Shown piece by piece: positions 1 through 8,290 of a stretch of 64,000 bases of DNA. Each line of letters begins with the position of its first letter. Within the stretch, counting starts at the first letter, position 1. Below the pieces are notes generated by a model. That model had not been told where the DNA came from and made no database searches. It was given only the letters and a program-made list of their open reading frames with translations. This stretch comes from Desulfobotulus pelophilus (GTDB lineage Bacteria > Desulfobacterota > Desulfobacteria > Desulfobacterales > ASO4-4): positions 405,360 to 469,359 of the forward strand of contig NZ_JAPFPW010000001.1 of assembly GCF_026155325.1 (NCBI RefSeq). Direction: 5' to 3'. The translations under genes were made by a program, and so were the position numbers.

Positions 1-438
1 GTTGCCAGAGTTCTGCGTCATCTGGGAGAGCGTTATGATGGCAGTGGGGGGCCATCGGGCCTGAAAGGAGAGAATATACCCACCGAAAGCCGGATTCTTT
101 CAGCCGTGCTGGCTTACGGAAGTCTGGTTGCTGCAGGGCAGGACCGGGAACGGGCACTGGTCCGCCTCGGTCAGGAGGCGTTGTGGGATCCAGCGGTTCT
201 GGCTGCCCTGCGTATGCTCGCCAGTCAGGATGACAGTGGGGGTCGGACTGTCCGGATCAGATTGTCCGACCTTGCTCCGGGCATGGTGCTGGCAGCTCCC
301 CTCCATGCCCGCGCTGGAGCCATGCTTCTTCCGGAGGGCATCTCTGTGACGGAAATACACCTTGAAAAGCTGCGGGCATACAGTGGTGCAGGCCCCCTTG
401 ATGAGATGGTAAGGGTTTACAGGTCTGAGGAGGAGTGA
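1..438 (+). CDS. C-terminal part of a degenerate HD-GYP-type protein (partial)
   Basis: The frame is open from the first base, so the start lies outside the window. The visible residues 7-27 resemble the second half of an HD-GYP domain: E-R-Y-D-G-S-G is followed by G-P and a G-L-K-G-E-N-I-P stretch, as in the family. The hallmark GYP triplet reads GGP here, and the usual His-His before it is replaced by His-Leu-Gly, so cyclic-di-GMP hydrolysis is doubtful. About 70 further residues follow, which may be a small sensory or output domain. It ends 282 bp before motA, so a link to motility or c-di-GMP signalling is possible but is inference only. Confidence 0.6.
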   Translation, partial: VARVLRHLGERYDGSGGPSGLKGENIPTESRILSAVLAYGSLVAAGQDRERALVRLGQEALWDPAVLAALRMLASQDDSGGRTVRIRLSDLAPGMVLAAPLHARAGAMLLPEGISVTEIHLEKLRAYSGAGPLDEMVRVYRSEEE

Positions 439-531
439 AAGAAATGGGACCACACTGGCAGTGGAAAGATTCCTCCGGCTACATGAATTGAGGCAGAGGG
501 TGCCAGGAGTGTTTTTTTGGGAAAATTGCCT

Positions 532-562
532 TTGATTTTTTATGATTATTTGCAAGTATAGT
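532..562 (+). promoter_or_regulatory. Candidate sigma-70 promoter for motAB
   Basis: TTGATT at 532-537 and TATAGT at 557-562 are separated by 19 bp, which is longer than ideal. It is the best sigma-70-like pair in the gap before motA, whose start is about 160 bp downstream. Confidence 0.3.
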
Positions 563-720
563 GTATCTTGGCAGGTGCAGTGTTCTGGATCGTGAAAGGT
601 TTTTTTCACTGATTGATAAAAAGAACATGGCGTCTGTCTGAGGTTGTCAAGGGTATTGGCAGGGTTTAGCCAGCCAGTTTTTTTTACCTTCTGCGGGTCG
701 AATGCAAGGATTGTTTCCTT

Positions 721-1491
721 ATGGATATTGCTTCCATTGTCGGACTGATTGCGGGTGCAGGCTTTATTCTCATGGGGATTCTCCTGGGAAGCGGTATCGG
801 TCTCTTTGTCAACGCTCCTTCCATGGCCATTGTCATAGGGGGTACCATCGGGGCCACACTGGTTGCTTTTCCCCTCAAGGATTTTTCCAAAGTCGGCAAG
901 GCGCTGAAACGTATTTTTATGTTCAAGCTTGAAAAGCCGGAAGATCTGGTTGCGCGGCTTGTGGAAATTTCCAATAAGGCAAGAAAAGGCGGCCTTCTTT
1001 CCATTGAGGGGGATATCAAAACCATTGAAGATCCCTATTTCGCATCTGCAATTCAGATGACCGTGGATGGGGTAAAGACCGCCGATATTGCTGCTATTAT
1101 GCAAAAAAAAATGGGGGTTGTCCTCAGAGAGAATAAAAGCGGGATCACCCTTTTTACGGTCATGGGAGCCTATGCACCGGCATTCGGCATGATCGGTACG
1201 CTCATCGGTCTTGTCCAGATGCTGGCTACCCTTGATGACCCCTCCACCATCGGACCCAAAATGGCCGTGGCTATGATTACTACTTTTTATGGTGCCGTTA
1301 TGAGTAATCTTGTTTTTCTTCCCATGGCGGACAAACTGAAGGTGAGGAGTGCAGAAGAGATTAAAAATATGACCCTTCTCTATGAAGGCGTGATTTCCAT
1401 ACGTGAGGGTGAACACCCACGTCTTATGGAAGACAAGCTGAACATCTATCTGATGGATGCCAAGCAGAGTAAGGAAGACAAGAAAAAGTAA
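721..1491 (+). CDS. motA: Flagellar motor stator protein MotA/PomA family
   Basis: This is the proton- or sodium-channel subunit of the flagellar stator in the inner membrane; with MotB it drives rotation. The 256-aa length is normal for the family. Four membrane segments are visible at about 4-22, 34-52, 142-168 and 180-202. The large cytoplasmic loop (about 55-140) carries the charged residues that contact FliG. The conserved proline motif Y-A-P sits at about 151-153 at the start of segment 3. The sequence is closer to PomA/MotP-type proteins than to E. coli MotA, which hints at sodium coupling, but that is not proven. AAGGA lies about 10 nt before the ATG. motB follows 27 bp downstream. 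Confidence 0.93.
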   Translation: MDIASIVGLIAGAGFILMGILLGSGIGLFVNAPSMAIVIGGTIGATLVAFPLKDFSKVGKALKRIFMFKLEKPEDLVARLVEISNKARKGGLLSIEGDIKTIEDPYFASAIQMTVDGVKTADIAAIMQKKMGVVLRENKSGITLFTVMGAYAPAFGMIGTLIGLVQMLATLDDPSTIGPKMAVAMITTFYGAVMSNLVFLPMADKLKVRSAEEIKNMTLLYEGVISIREGEHPRLMEDKLNIYLMDAKQSKEDKKK

Positions 1492-1518
1492 TATGGGGTA
1501 ACCAAAGGAGCATCACCC

Positions 1519-2322
1519 ATGGCAGAAGAAGGGGAAAAAGAGAAACCTCCCGTGCTGGCCCAGCCGGTTGCCGATGAGGAGGAAGGAGAAGGAGAAGGCG
1601 GGGCTCCCAAGTGGATGACCACCTTTGCCGATCTCATGACTCTTCTTCTGTGTTTTTTCGTGTTGTTGTTTGCCATGAGTACCATTCAGGATGAAGTGTT
1701 CAAGGAGATCATACAATCTCTCCGAACGGCACTGGGTGTACAGACCATACCCGAAGCAGGTACCCGGGAAGGTCTTATCATGGACCCGAGCAGCCCGGAA
1801 CCCCGTGAACGTCAGCGGGAAGCCGTGGATGAGCTGGGTGCCATGGTGCAGAAGGAGGTTGAGGAAATTGTTTCCGATGTACGGGAGCTGGTGCTTTTCA
1901 ATCGTCTGGGCGGCATGGTGGATGTGCGGGAAAGCGACGTTGGGGCCGTGATCACCATCTCTGACATGGTGCTGTTTCGTTCTGGTGAAGCGGTCATGGT
2001 ACCAGAAGGTGCCGAAATTATGGGTAAGCTCGTGGAGGTGTTGAAGCAGTTTCGCTATCCGATCCGTGTTGTCGGTCATACGGATACGGTTCCCATAGCA
2101 ACGGCCCAGTTCCCTTCCAACTGGGAACTGTCTACGGCAAGGGCTTCGCAGGTGGTCCGTTTTCTTATTGACAGGGGGCTGAATCCCCTTATGCTGACAG
2201 CTCAGGGCTTTGGAGAATACAGGCCGGTGGACACCAATGACAATGCACAGGGCCGTGCTAAAAACCGTCGGGTTGAGGTTATTTATGAACGGGCCAGTAT
2301 CGGTGATGTTTTGAGGCAATGA
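1519..2322 (+). CDS. motB: Flagellar motor protein MotB (OmpA-domain stator anchor)
   Basis: This is the stator subunit that anchors the motor to peptidoglycan. An acidic N-terminal tail (residues 1-29) precedes a single membrane helix at about 37-55, which carries the essential ion-binding Asp38 in the T-T-F-A-D-L-M motif. A linker and plug region leads to an OmpA-like peptidoglycan-binding domain at about 150-260, including G-H-T-D-T and N-R-R-V-E-V. The length of 267 aa is normal. AAAGGAG lies upstream of the ATG. It is cotranscribed with motA and followed by a strong terminator. Confidence 0.93.
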   Translation: MAEEGEKEKPPVLAQPVADEEEGEGEGGAPKWMTTFADLMTLLLCFFVLLFAMSTIQDEVFKEIIQSLRTALGVQTIPEAGTREGLIMDPSSPEPRERQREAVDELGAMVQKEVEEIVSDVRELVLFNRLGGMVDVRESDVGAVITISDMVLFRSGEAVMVPEGAEIMGKLVEVLKQFRYPIRVVGHTDTVPIATAQFPSNWELSTARASQVVRFLIDRGLNPLMLTAQGFGEYRPVDTNDNAQGRAKNRRVEVIYERASIGDVLRQ

Positions 2323-2344
2323 ATTTTTCGGAATGAAAATCCGG

Positions 2345-2385
2345 AAACAAACCGGCAACGGGATGGCCTGTTGCCGGTTTGTTTT
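2345..2385 (+). terminator. Intrinsic terminator after motB
   Basis: A perfect 15-bp stem (2345-2359 with 2370-2384) encloses a 10-nt loop and ends in a TTTGTTTT tract. It closes the motAB unit. It also overlaps the upstream TTG candidate (2371) of the next gene, which argues for that gene's downstream ATG at 2419. Confidence 0.85.
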
Positions 2386-2418
2386 GATGGGGCTGGGAAA
2401 AGATTACGGGAAAAAAGA

Positions 2419-3120
2419 ATGAAGCGTCTGACTCTCATGGAAACGGCGGCAAGCCTTGATCTGCCTGTCGATACGCTGGAGCGCTGGATCCGGCAGGGCC
2501 GAATACCCATTCTGCGGGATGGGAGTTACTGTGTTTTTAAACTGGACAAGCTGACTCGCTGGGCGCGGCAGCACCATATGCCTTTTCGGATTAGTGAGGG
2601 GGGGGGCGGCTGTGAGAAAGGTAGTGGTTGTGAAAGTCTGCTTGCGGAGGCTTTCCATCGTGGAGGCTTTGTTATAGGCTTAAAGGAAGAGGACAGGGAG
2701 GGCCTCCTGGGCCGGATGATTTCCGTTTTGCCAGATCTGCCGGAAACAGTTGCCCCCCGCCTTATGGAACGACTTCTTGAGAGAGAAGCTCTGGGATCCA
2801 CAGGGGTTGGTAGAGGTATTGCCCTTCCCCATCCGAGAATTCCTTTGGAAAACTATCCTGAGAGTGCCCGTATTCTAGTGGCATTTCCAGAAAAACCTGT
2901 TGACTATGGTGCCATAGATGGTCAGCTGGTATTTGTTTTTTTTCTTTTGCTTGCTCCGGATGTAAAAACCCATCTGAGCCTTCTTTCGCGTCTCTCCTGC
3001 TGTCTGAGAACCCCAGAATTTTATGCTCTTCTGGCCCGAAGGCCTGGAAGGGAAGATCTCATGAAAGCACTCACGATTTATGATCAGGGGCTCTTGAAGC
3101 GTGGGGAGATACGTTCATGA
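2419..3120 (+). CDS. MerR/excisionase-type DNA-binding domain fused to PTS EIIA (fructose/Ntr type)
   Basis: Residues 1-50 form a helix-turn-helix like those of excisionases and MerR proteins (L-P-V-D-T-L-E-R-W-I-R-Q-G-R-I-P). Residues about 75-230 form a PTS EIIA domain of the fructose/PtsN type, with the phosphoacceptor His138 in the G-I-A-L-P-H-P motif. It is therefore likely a phosphorylation-controlled regulator rather than a sugar transporter part, receiving phosphate from the HPr and EI encoded at 52-54 kb; that link is inference. The ATG at 2419 is chosen because the upstream TTG (2371) lies inside the motB terminator. Its stop overlaps the start of the ClC gene (ATGA). Confidence 0.8.
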   Translation: MKRLTLMETAASLDLPVDTLERWIRQGRIPILRDGSYCVFKLDKLTRWARQHHMPFRISEGGGGCEKGSGCESLLAEAFHRGGFVIGLKEEDREGLLGRMISVLPDLPETVAPRLMERLLEREALGSTGVGRGIALPHPRIPLENYPESARILVAFPEKPVDYGAIDGQLVFVFFLLLAPDVKTHLSLLSRLSCCLRTPEFYALLARRPGREDLMKALTIYDQGLLKRGEIRS

Positions 3121-4856
3121 AGGGAGCGGACAGAGTCGCAGGGGGCTGGCATTGGCTTCGGTCCCATATGGATCCTCAGCTTTTTCTGATTGCTCTGGCC
3201 ATCCTGGTAGGGCTCTGCGGGGGGCTTGCCGCCGTGCTTCTCCATCATCTCATTGAAATGGTTTTTTCGTTTCTGTCGGGGCATAGACAAGTTCCATGGG
3301 CTTTTCTGTTTCCGGCAGCGGGAGCAGCCGGAGCTGTTTTTTTTATGGAGAAGGTTGTCCGGGAAGACAACGGTCATGGGGTGCCGGAAGTAATCTATGC
3401 CATCAGCCGTCATGGAGGACTGATCCGGTTACGCTCTTCTTTTTCAAGAATTCTTGCCAGCAGCATGACCATCGGCAGTGGCGGTTCCGCCGGGCCGGAG
3501 GCACCTGTGGTCATGAGCGGGGCTGCCATTGGTTCGAATATAGCACGGATGCTGGGTCTGAATGAACGGCAACGTGTGGTTCTGGTTGGTTGTGGGGCAG
3601 CCAGTGCCATTGGTTCCATTTTCAACGCGCCTGTGGCTGGCATGGTTTTTACCATGGAAGTTCTTTTGGGGCAGTGGCGCAGCAGTCATCTGGTGCCCAT
3701 AACCATTGCAGCCGTAACAGGTACGCAGCTGAGCCGAAGACTTCAGGGAAATCAGATACCTTTTGAGAGTGCGGCATTCGGGATTCAGATTCATGATATC
3801 ATGGCCTCCGTCGGGCTGGCGGTGACCACCGCGGTTGTGGCCATTCTTCTGATACGCAGTCTCCGTGGCATGGGTGGTGTTTCATCCCGTGTGGCATCGG
3901 TGTGTCGTCTTTCGTTATGGATGAAAGCCGGGGTGGGAGGTCTCTGCGTAGGGGTTATGGGTGTTTATTTTCCTGTTGTTCTGGGTGAGGGATACCATGC
4001 CGTGCGGGAAATGATTGCAGGGCAGTTTGCAGCAGGAATAGGAGTGGTCGTGCTGGTTCTCGGGGCTAAAGTGCTGGCTACGGCCTTTACGTTGGGATGG
4101 GGTGGCGTGGGGGGAATCTTTGCTCCCGGCCTGGTGATTGGAGCTATGACAGGCCTGCTGTACCACCGGATTCTTGTTTATTTGTTTCCTTCCACGGCAT
4201 GGGTGAATGAGGGGTGTTTTGCTCTTCTCGGTATGGCCGGATTGTTAGCGGGGGTTCTGCAGGCACCCTTGACGGCCATTTTTCTGATTTTTGAAATCAC
4301 CGGCGGGTATGAAGTGATGCTGCCTTTAATGGTTGTTTCCGCTTTGTCTTCCATTCTTTGCCGTTATGGTGAGCCTGCATCCATTTATCTGAGGGATCTT
4401 GAGGCAAGGGGGGAGTTACTTCGACCCGGTACGGATGGTCGGGTACTGCTGGACCTGCGTATTCCTGAAATAATGGAAAAAGATTGTGCAACCATCAACA
4501 GGAATATGCTTTTGAAGGAGTTTGTGCAGTTATTGCGCAATTCCAGAAGAAATTTTTTTCCGGTGGAAGACGATGCCACGGGCCGTTTTGTGGGTATGGT
4601 TCATCTCGACGATGTGCGCCCCTACCTTCTGGATGAGATGCTGTACGAAACGGTTCTCATGGAACAGCTTATGCAGAGGGATGTGGCTGTGGCGCATCCG
4701 GATGATGAGCTGCAGGATGTTCTGGATACCATGGACAGGCTGGGGCTTTTCAGTATGCCTGTGGTGGCGGATCATCGTTTTATGGGCATGATATCCAAAG
4801 CAACGCTGCTGGACCATTACCGCAAGGAGCTGCGGGTACAGACCAGTGATGGCTGA
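3117..4856 (+). CDS. ClC-family chloride channel/antiporter with tandem CBS domains
   Basis: This is an inner-membrane anion channel or Cl-/H+ exchanger of 579 aa. The N-terminal ~430 residues are hydrophobic with the ClC selectivity motifs: G-S-G-G-S-A-G-P-E-A-P, including the gating glutamate (E128), and G-I-F-A-P-G-L. Residues about 440-570 form a pair of CBS domains (for example M-E-K-D-C-A-T-I and M-Q-R-D-V-A-V-A), which normally bind adenine nucleotides and gate transport. Translation is coupled to the EIIA fusion by a 4-bp overlap. The substrate cannot be read from sequence. Confidence 0.88.
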   Translation: MKGADRVAGGWHWLRSHMDPQLFLIALAILVGLCGGLAAVLLHHLIEMVFSFLSGHRQVPWAFLFPAAGAAGAVFFMEKVVREDNGHGVPEVIYAISRHGGLIRLRSSFSRILASSMTIGSGGSAGPEAPVVMSGAAIGSNIARMLGLNERQRVVLVGCGAASAIGSIFNAPVAGMVFTMEVLLGQWRSSHLVPITIAAVTGTQLSRRLQGNQIPFESAAFGIQIHDIMASVGLAVTTAVVAILLIRSLRGMGGVSSRVASVCRLSLWMKAGVGGLCVGVMGVYFPVVLGEGYHAVREMIAGQFAAGIGVVVLVLGAKVLATAFTLGWGGVGGIFAPGLVIGAMTGLLYHRILVYLFPSTAWVNEGCFALLGMAGLLAGVLQAPLTAIFLIFEITGGYEVMLPLMVVSALSSILCRYGEPASIYLRDLEARGELLRPGTDGRVLLDLRIPEIMEKDCATINRNMLLKEFVQLLRNSRRNFFPVEDDATGRFVGMVHLDDVRPYLLDEMLYETVLMEQLMQRDVAVAHPDDELQDVLDTMDRLGLFSMPVVADHRFMGMISKATLLDHYRKELRVQTSDG

Positions 4857-4870
4857 CGCAGGAGAAATTT

Positions 4871-5692
4871 GTGAATCCCAGATTACTGCACGTTTATCAG
4901 AATACTCCCACAGGCAGGGAAGCCCTGCTCCAGACATCTTTTTTCTGCAGGATGATGGGCGCTGCCCCCGTGATTTATTTGCCGGAAAGCCCTAGATTTC
5001 TAATGTATTTCGAAAAAAAGGTGGTTCAGGTTGATCTGGAGGGTTTTCATGAAAACAGGGAAGGTGTCCGGGAATGGCGCTCACGGGCATCGGATATTCT
5101 TGCAGAAGCAGGGCTGGATGCCCACTTTTTGGAAATTCGCCACAGAACAACACCGGATCTTCCTGATGTACCCGTGGATTTTGACTATATGACCTGCCCC
5201 GTTTCCCCCTTTCCCCGGTTTCCAGTTTATTCGGAGCTGGGAATGCGCAGATTGACAGCTGTAGCTCCTTTTACTTTACTGCTTCCTTCTCCTGTGGCCA
5301 GGGAATGGAAAAGTCTGGTGGTTTTTTATGAGGGTTCCGGTCAGGGGGAGGGTGTGCTGGCTGCCGCACTGATGATGGCCCGAAATGCAGATCTTCCCCT
5401 TGATCTGTTTACTTTCGGAAGTGCTGACAGTGTAAGAGATCTGCCTTTTGCTGGTGCTATCCGTCATATTTTTTCCGGTAATAAAAACGGAAAAAGAGAA
5501 TCTTTGTGGATGAATGTCCCCCATGATGCCCTGGCAGTGATGGGGGCTTCACATCGAAGCTGGCTGCGGGAGAGATTCGGCTTTACCCTTAAAAAGGAGT
5601 TCCGCCGCAGAATGGCATCGGCTCTTTTGCTGACGGGTCCGGTTGCCCAGGAGCGTTACATGCGTATCTGGGAAAGACGAATGGGTTCCTGA
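4871..5692 (+). CDS. Universal stress protein-like protein
   Basis: A 273-aa soluble protein beginning at a GTG 14 bp after the ClC stop. The C-terminal part has V-M-G-A-S-H-R-S-W-L-R-E-R-F-G, which resembles the nucleotide-binding end of UspA domains, followed by L-L-L-T-G-P. The glycine pattern is incomplete, so ATP binding is uncertain. The N-terminal half may be a second diverged Usp fold. Its place behind a ClC channel suggests an ion- or stress-linked role (inference). Its last 37 bp overlap the end of the convergent murI gene. Confidence 0.55.
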   Translation: MNPRLLHVYQNTPTGREALLQTSFFCRMMGAAPVIYLPESPRFLMYFEKKVVQVDLEGFHENREGVREWRSRASDILAEAGLDAHFLEIRHRTTPDLPDVPVDFDYMTCPVSPFPRFPVYSELGMRRLTAVAPFTLLLPSPVAREWKSLVVFYEGSGQGEGVLAAALMMARNADLPLDLFTFGSADSVRDLPFAGAIRHIFSGNKNGKRESLWMNVPHDALAVMGASHRSWLRERFGFTLKKEFRRRMASALLLTGPVAQERYMRIWERRMGS

Positions 5693-6441
5693 AGCATGGT
5701 GCGGGCACTTATGGCGAACTGTTCTGTAATATCGGAAACATAAAAACGGTGCAGGTTGGTTTTTTCCAGCTGAGCATCCATATCCGGGTGCTGACGGAGG
5801 TAGTCTGTTACGGTCTGTGCAACGCAGCTTCCGGAGTCAATGATACGGACATGTTTGCCGATTTTCCGGTGGATGATTTTTTTGAGAATGGGATAATGGG
5901 TGCAGCCCAGAATAAGGCTTGTCACCTGCCTTGTTTTTAAAGGGTTGAGATATTTTTTGACAATCCGGACAGTTTCCGGCGTGTGCAGCCAGCCTTCTTC
6001 GACAAGCGGAACCAGGAGGGGGCAGGGTACGGAATGTACGGTGGCATCTGGACGCAGGGCTTTGATCTTGCTTTCATAAATACCGGAACGGATGGTTGCC
6101 CGAGTGCCGATTACGCCGATTCGTAAGGATCCTTTAGCATTGACGGCAGCCTGAACCGCAGGGTCCACTACTTCAAATACGGGCAGGTGGAAAGAGGCTG
6201 TAACGGCTTCCATGGCTGTACTTGCTGCGGAATTACATGCTATTATAATAATCTTTGCACCGTTCTCAACAAGAAAACGGGTGTTTTCCATGGCGTATTG
6301 CCGAACGGTTTCAGGGCTTTTGGATCCGTATGGCATCCGGGCTGTATCCCCGTAGTAAAGAATATTGTATCCGGGAAGGGCCTGCATTATGGCGCGCACC
6401 GTAGTGAGGCCTCCGATACCGGAATCAAAAATACCTATCAT
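5656..6441 (-). CDS. murI: Glutamate racemase
   Basis: Interconverts L- and D-glutamate to supply D-Glu for peptidoglycan. The 261-aa protein has the family signatures: I-F-D-S-G-I-G-G near the start, the first catalytic cysteine Cys69 in A-C-N-S-A-A-S-T, and the second, Cys180, in G-C-T-H-Y-P. The start chosen is the ATG at 6441 that directly gives M-I-G-I-F-D-S-G; the longer open frame upstream has no family similarity. The gene overlaps the end of the convergent Usp-like gene by 37 bp. It diverges from the small gene at 6503 across 61 bp. Confidence 0.95.
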   Translation of the reverse strand: MIGIFDSGIGGLTTVRAIMQALPGYNILYYGDTARMPYGSKSPETVRQYAMENTRFLVENGAKIIIIACNSAASTAMEAVTASFHLPVFEVVDPAVQAAVNAKGSLRIGVIGTRATIRSGIYESKIKALRPDATVHSVPCPLLVPLVEEGWLHTPETVRIVKKYLNPLKTRQVTSLILGCTHYPILKKIIHRKIGKHVRIIDSGSCVAQTVTDYLRQHPDMDAQLEKTNLHRFYVSDITEQFAISARTMLQEPIRLSQIRM

Positions 6442-6502
6442 GAAAGTTGCTTTCAGTGCCTTTTTTCCGCAAGGTCGGAAAGGGGCTGGAAAGGATGGTT
6501 GG

Positions 6503-6772
6503 ATGAAATTTGATACCAATCCCATGCGCCAGGAAATATTTACTCTGGGGCTGGAAGTGGATGTGATTTCCGCATATCTTTGTTGCTGTGGTCTTGCTGC
6601 TGACGGGGCTCTTTCCCGTGACCGCCTTCTGCATGTATGGAACCAGGATGAAGGGGTTCTGGACATGGCCCTTGCGGTATTGGAGGCACGCAATATTGTC
6701 ACCCTGTTCAGGCAGGAAAAAGGGGCCTGTTATCAGATACATCCGCCGGAGCAATGGCTTGTTCCGGTCTGA
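6503..6772 (+). CDS. Small hypothetical protein, possible winged-helix fold
   Basis: An 89-aa protein, rich in short helices, whose ATG follows an AAGGA. The pattern of a helix, the L-S-R-D-R-L-L stretch, a second helix and an I-V-T-L-F-R-Q-E-K-G-A-C-Y-Q-I hairpin is compatible with a winged helix-turn-helix, but no family was recognised. It is divergent from murI and converges on the YkgJ-type gene, overlapping it by about 65 bp. Confidence 0.55.
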   Translation: MKFDTNPMRQEIFTLGLEVDVISAYLCCCGLAADGALSRDRLLHVWNQDEGVLDMALAVLEARNIVTLFRQEKGACYQIHPPEQWLVPV

Positions 6773-7172
6773 ATCCGGGTCTGGTTTTCTGCAGGGAGGC
6801 AAGGGTCTGGTTATAAACGGCCTGTGCAGGAGCCTTCTGGATAATACCCGGGCAGGCATCACCCATCAGCTGCCAGTTGCCGGGCTGGCGGAGTACGGCA
6901 GGGATAAAGGGCCATTCGCGGCACATTCTGGGTTTTACGGGGTGGATGCTGCAGATGTGGTCTTTTTGAAAAATGCAGCGATTCTCTTCATCAACAGCCA
7001 GAACGGGTCCCCTGGCTGCCTCCTGGCAGCAGCTTTCCCGGAAAACGGTTTCAGAAAGACCGGTGAAACGGGCAATGGCATGAATATCCTCGCTGCTGAC
7101 ATAGGTACCGCCGAAGCCTTTGCAGCATTCGCCGCATTGTTTGCAATCAAAGACTGGATTTTCAAGTGACAT
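6708..7172 (-). CDS. YkgJ-family cysteine cluster protein (Zn/Fe-binding)
   Basis: A member of the UPF0153/YkgJ family. It has F-D-C-K-Q-C-G-E-C-C near the N-terminus, followed by further spaced Cys residues (E-S-C-C, R-C-I-F, H-I-C-S-I-H, R-M-C-R-E-W, D-A-C-P-G) that probably bind a metal or an Fe-S cluster. No reaction is assigned to the family. The chosen ATG (7172) overlaps the end of recR by 11 bp, which suggests translational coupling in the dnaX-ybaB-recR cluster. A start 14 codons upstream is possible but would lie deeper inside recR. Confidence 0.75.
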   Translation of the reverse strand: MSLENPVFDCKQCGECCKGFGGTYVSSEDIHAIARFTGLSETVFRESCCQEAARGPVLAVDEENRCIFQKDHICSIHPVKPRMCREWPFIPAVLRQPGNWQLMGDACPGIIQKAPAQAVYNQTLASLQKTRPGFRPEQAIAPADVSDNRPLFPA

Positions 7173-7764
7173 GACGTCGTGACTCCAATGCGCGTTTGAG
7201 TGTGACCTGGTCAATATATTTGAGATCCCCTCCCATGGGAATACCCGACGCTATACGTGTGATGCGGACGGGGAGTCCTGCCAGCTGTTCTGCAATATAG
7301 GCCGCTGTGGCTTCACCTTCCACCGCCGTTCCCGTGGCCAGAATGATTTCCCGAATCTCTTCGGTTCGGGTACGGAGTAAAAGTTCCCTTATGCGGATGT
7401 CTTCCGGCCCGATGCCATCCATCGGAGAGAGGACTCCCTGCAGTATATGGTATACCCCCTTAAAACCGGAGGCTGCTTCCACAGCCATCATGTCTGCAGG
7501 TCTTTCCACCACACAGATAATTCCGGGGTCCCGTGCCGGGTCCCGACAGACAGGGCAAAGGTTGCTTTCGCTCAGGGCAAAACAGCGTGAGCAGAGACGC
7601 ACATTGGCTTTCAGGGCAAGGATGCTCTGGGCCAGCCCCCGTACTTCATCCCCGGAAGCTTTCAGCAGATGGAGCGCCAGTCGTTCAGCCGTTTTCGGAC
7701 CGATACCCGGAAGGGTGGAAAGTTGTCGGATAACCTGAAGAACCGAAGGCGGGTAGTGCTGCAT
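7162..7764 (-). CDS. recR: Recombination mediator protein RecR
   Basis: A ring-forming DNA clamp subunit that works with RecF/RecO in loading RecA at gaps. The 200-aa protein has the N-terminal helix-hairpin-helix (L-P-G-I-G-P-K-T-A-E-R), a four-cysteine zinc finger (Cys58, 61, 70, 73) and a Toprim domain (I-C-V-V-E-R-P-A-D). The ATG at 7764 gives the standard N-terminus; a TTG 12 codons upstream lacks family similarity. It lies in the classic dnaX-ybaB-recR order, but a terminator separates it from ybaB. Confidence 0.95.
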   Translation of the reverse strand: MQHYPPSVLQVIRQLSTLPGIGPKTAERLALHLLKASGDEVRGLAQSILALKANVRLCSRCFALSESNLCPVCRDPARDPGIICVVERPADMMAVEAASGFKGVYHILQGVLSPMDGIGPEDIRIRELLLRTRTEEIREIILATGTAVEGEATAAYIAEQLAGLPVRITRIASGIPMGGDLKYIDQVTLKRALESRRHVT

Positions 7765-7820
7765 AGGTAGTGCTGTCTTTCTCGGCCGGATCAGAAACAA
7801 TTACTGGCAGAACCCAAGAA

Positions 7821-7855
7821 AAAGGTCCGTTGCGTCTTTGCTGCAACGGACTTTC
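7821..7855 (-). terminator. Intrinsic terminator between ybaB and recR
   Basis: Read on the minus strand, a nine-bp stem (7843-7851 with 7825-7833), extended by three weaker pairs, has a 9-nt loop and a TTTTT run. It ends the dnaX-ybaB transcript, so recR probably has its own promoter in the 56 bp that follow. Confidence 0.75.
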
Positions 7856-7960
7856 TGTGAAAGAAGAACTCGCCGGTTATGGGATAAGGTTTTTCTGGCT
7901 GCAAGGCCGGGTAAAAAAACCTGTGCTGGAATGTGCAGAACCGGAAAGGTTTGAAATGTA

Positions 7961-8281
7961 TCAGAATAGCCCAGGGATTTTCATGCCGCCGGTGAGCTGG
8001 CCCATGGCGGAAGACATCATTTCCTGGGATTTCTGAAGAGCATCGTTTACGGCTGCAATGAGAAGATCCTGCAGCATTTCAATGTCTTCCGGATCGACAA
8101 CTTCTTTTTCCACGTGGATGGAGAGGATTTGCTGTTTGCCGTTTGCCACGACACGAACCATGCCTCCACCGGCGGAGGTCTCAACGGTTTTGTCGGCCAT
8201 TTCAGCCTGCATTTTCTCCATTTGCTGCTGGAGTTTTTGGGCCTGTTTCATCATCTGACCCATGTTCCCCATGCCTTTCAT
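7961..8281 (-). CDS. ybaB: YbaB/EbfC family nucleoid-associated protein
   Basis: A small DNA-binding dimer of 106 aa encoded next to dnaX and recR in most bacteria. It starts with a Met/Gln-rich coiled-coil helix ([14 protein letters not shown]) and continues with the conserved [11 protein letters not shown] beta hairpin. The start has a strong AAAGGAGG. It begins 9 bp after the dnaX stop, so the two genes are cotranscribed. Confidence 0.95.
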   Translation of the reverse strand: MKGMGNMGQMMKQAQKLQQQMEKMQAEMADKTVETSAGGGMVRVVANGKQQILSIHVEKEVVDPEDIEMLQDLLIAAVNDALQKSQEMMSSAMGQLTGGMKIPGLF

Positions 8282-8290
8282 GACGCCTCC

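Noticed and set aside
100..1416. 438-codon open frame on the minus strand opposite the HD-GYP tail and motA
   Set aside because: It lies fully antisense to motA and is His/Asn/Gly-rich with no family similarity; motA is certain.
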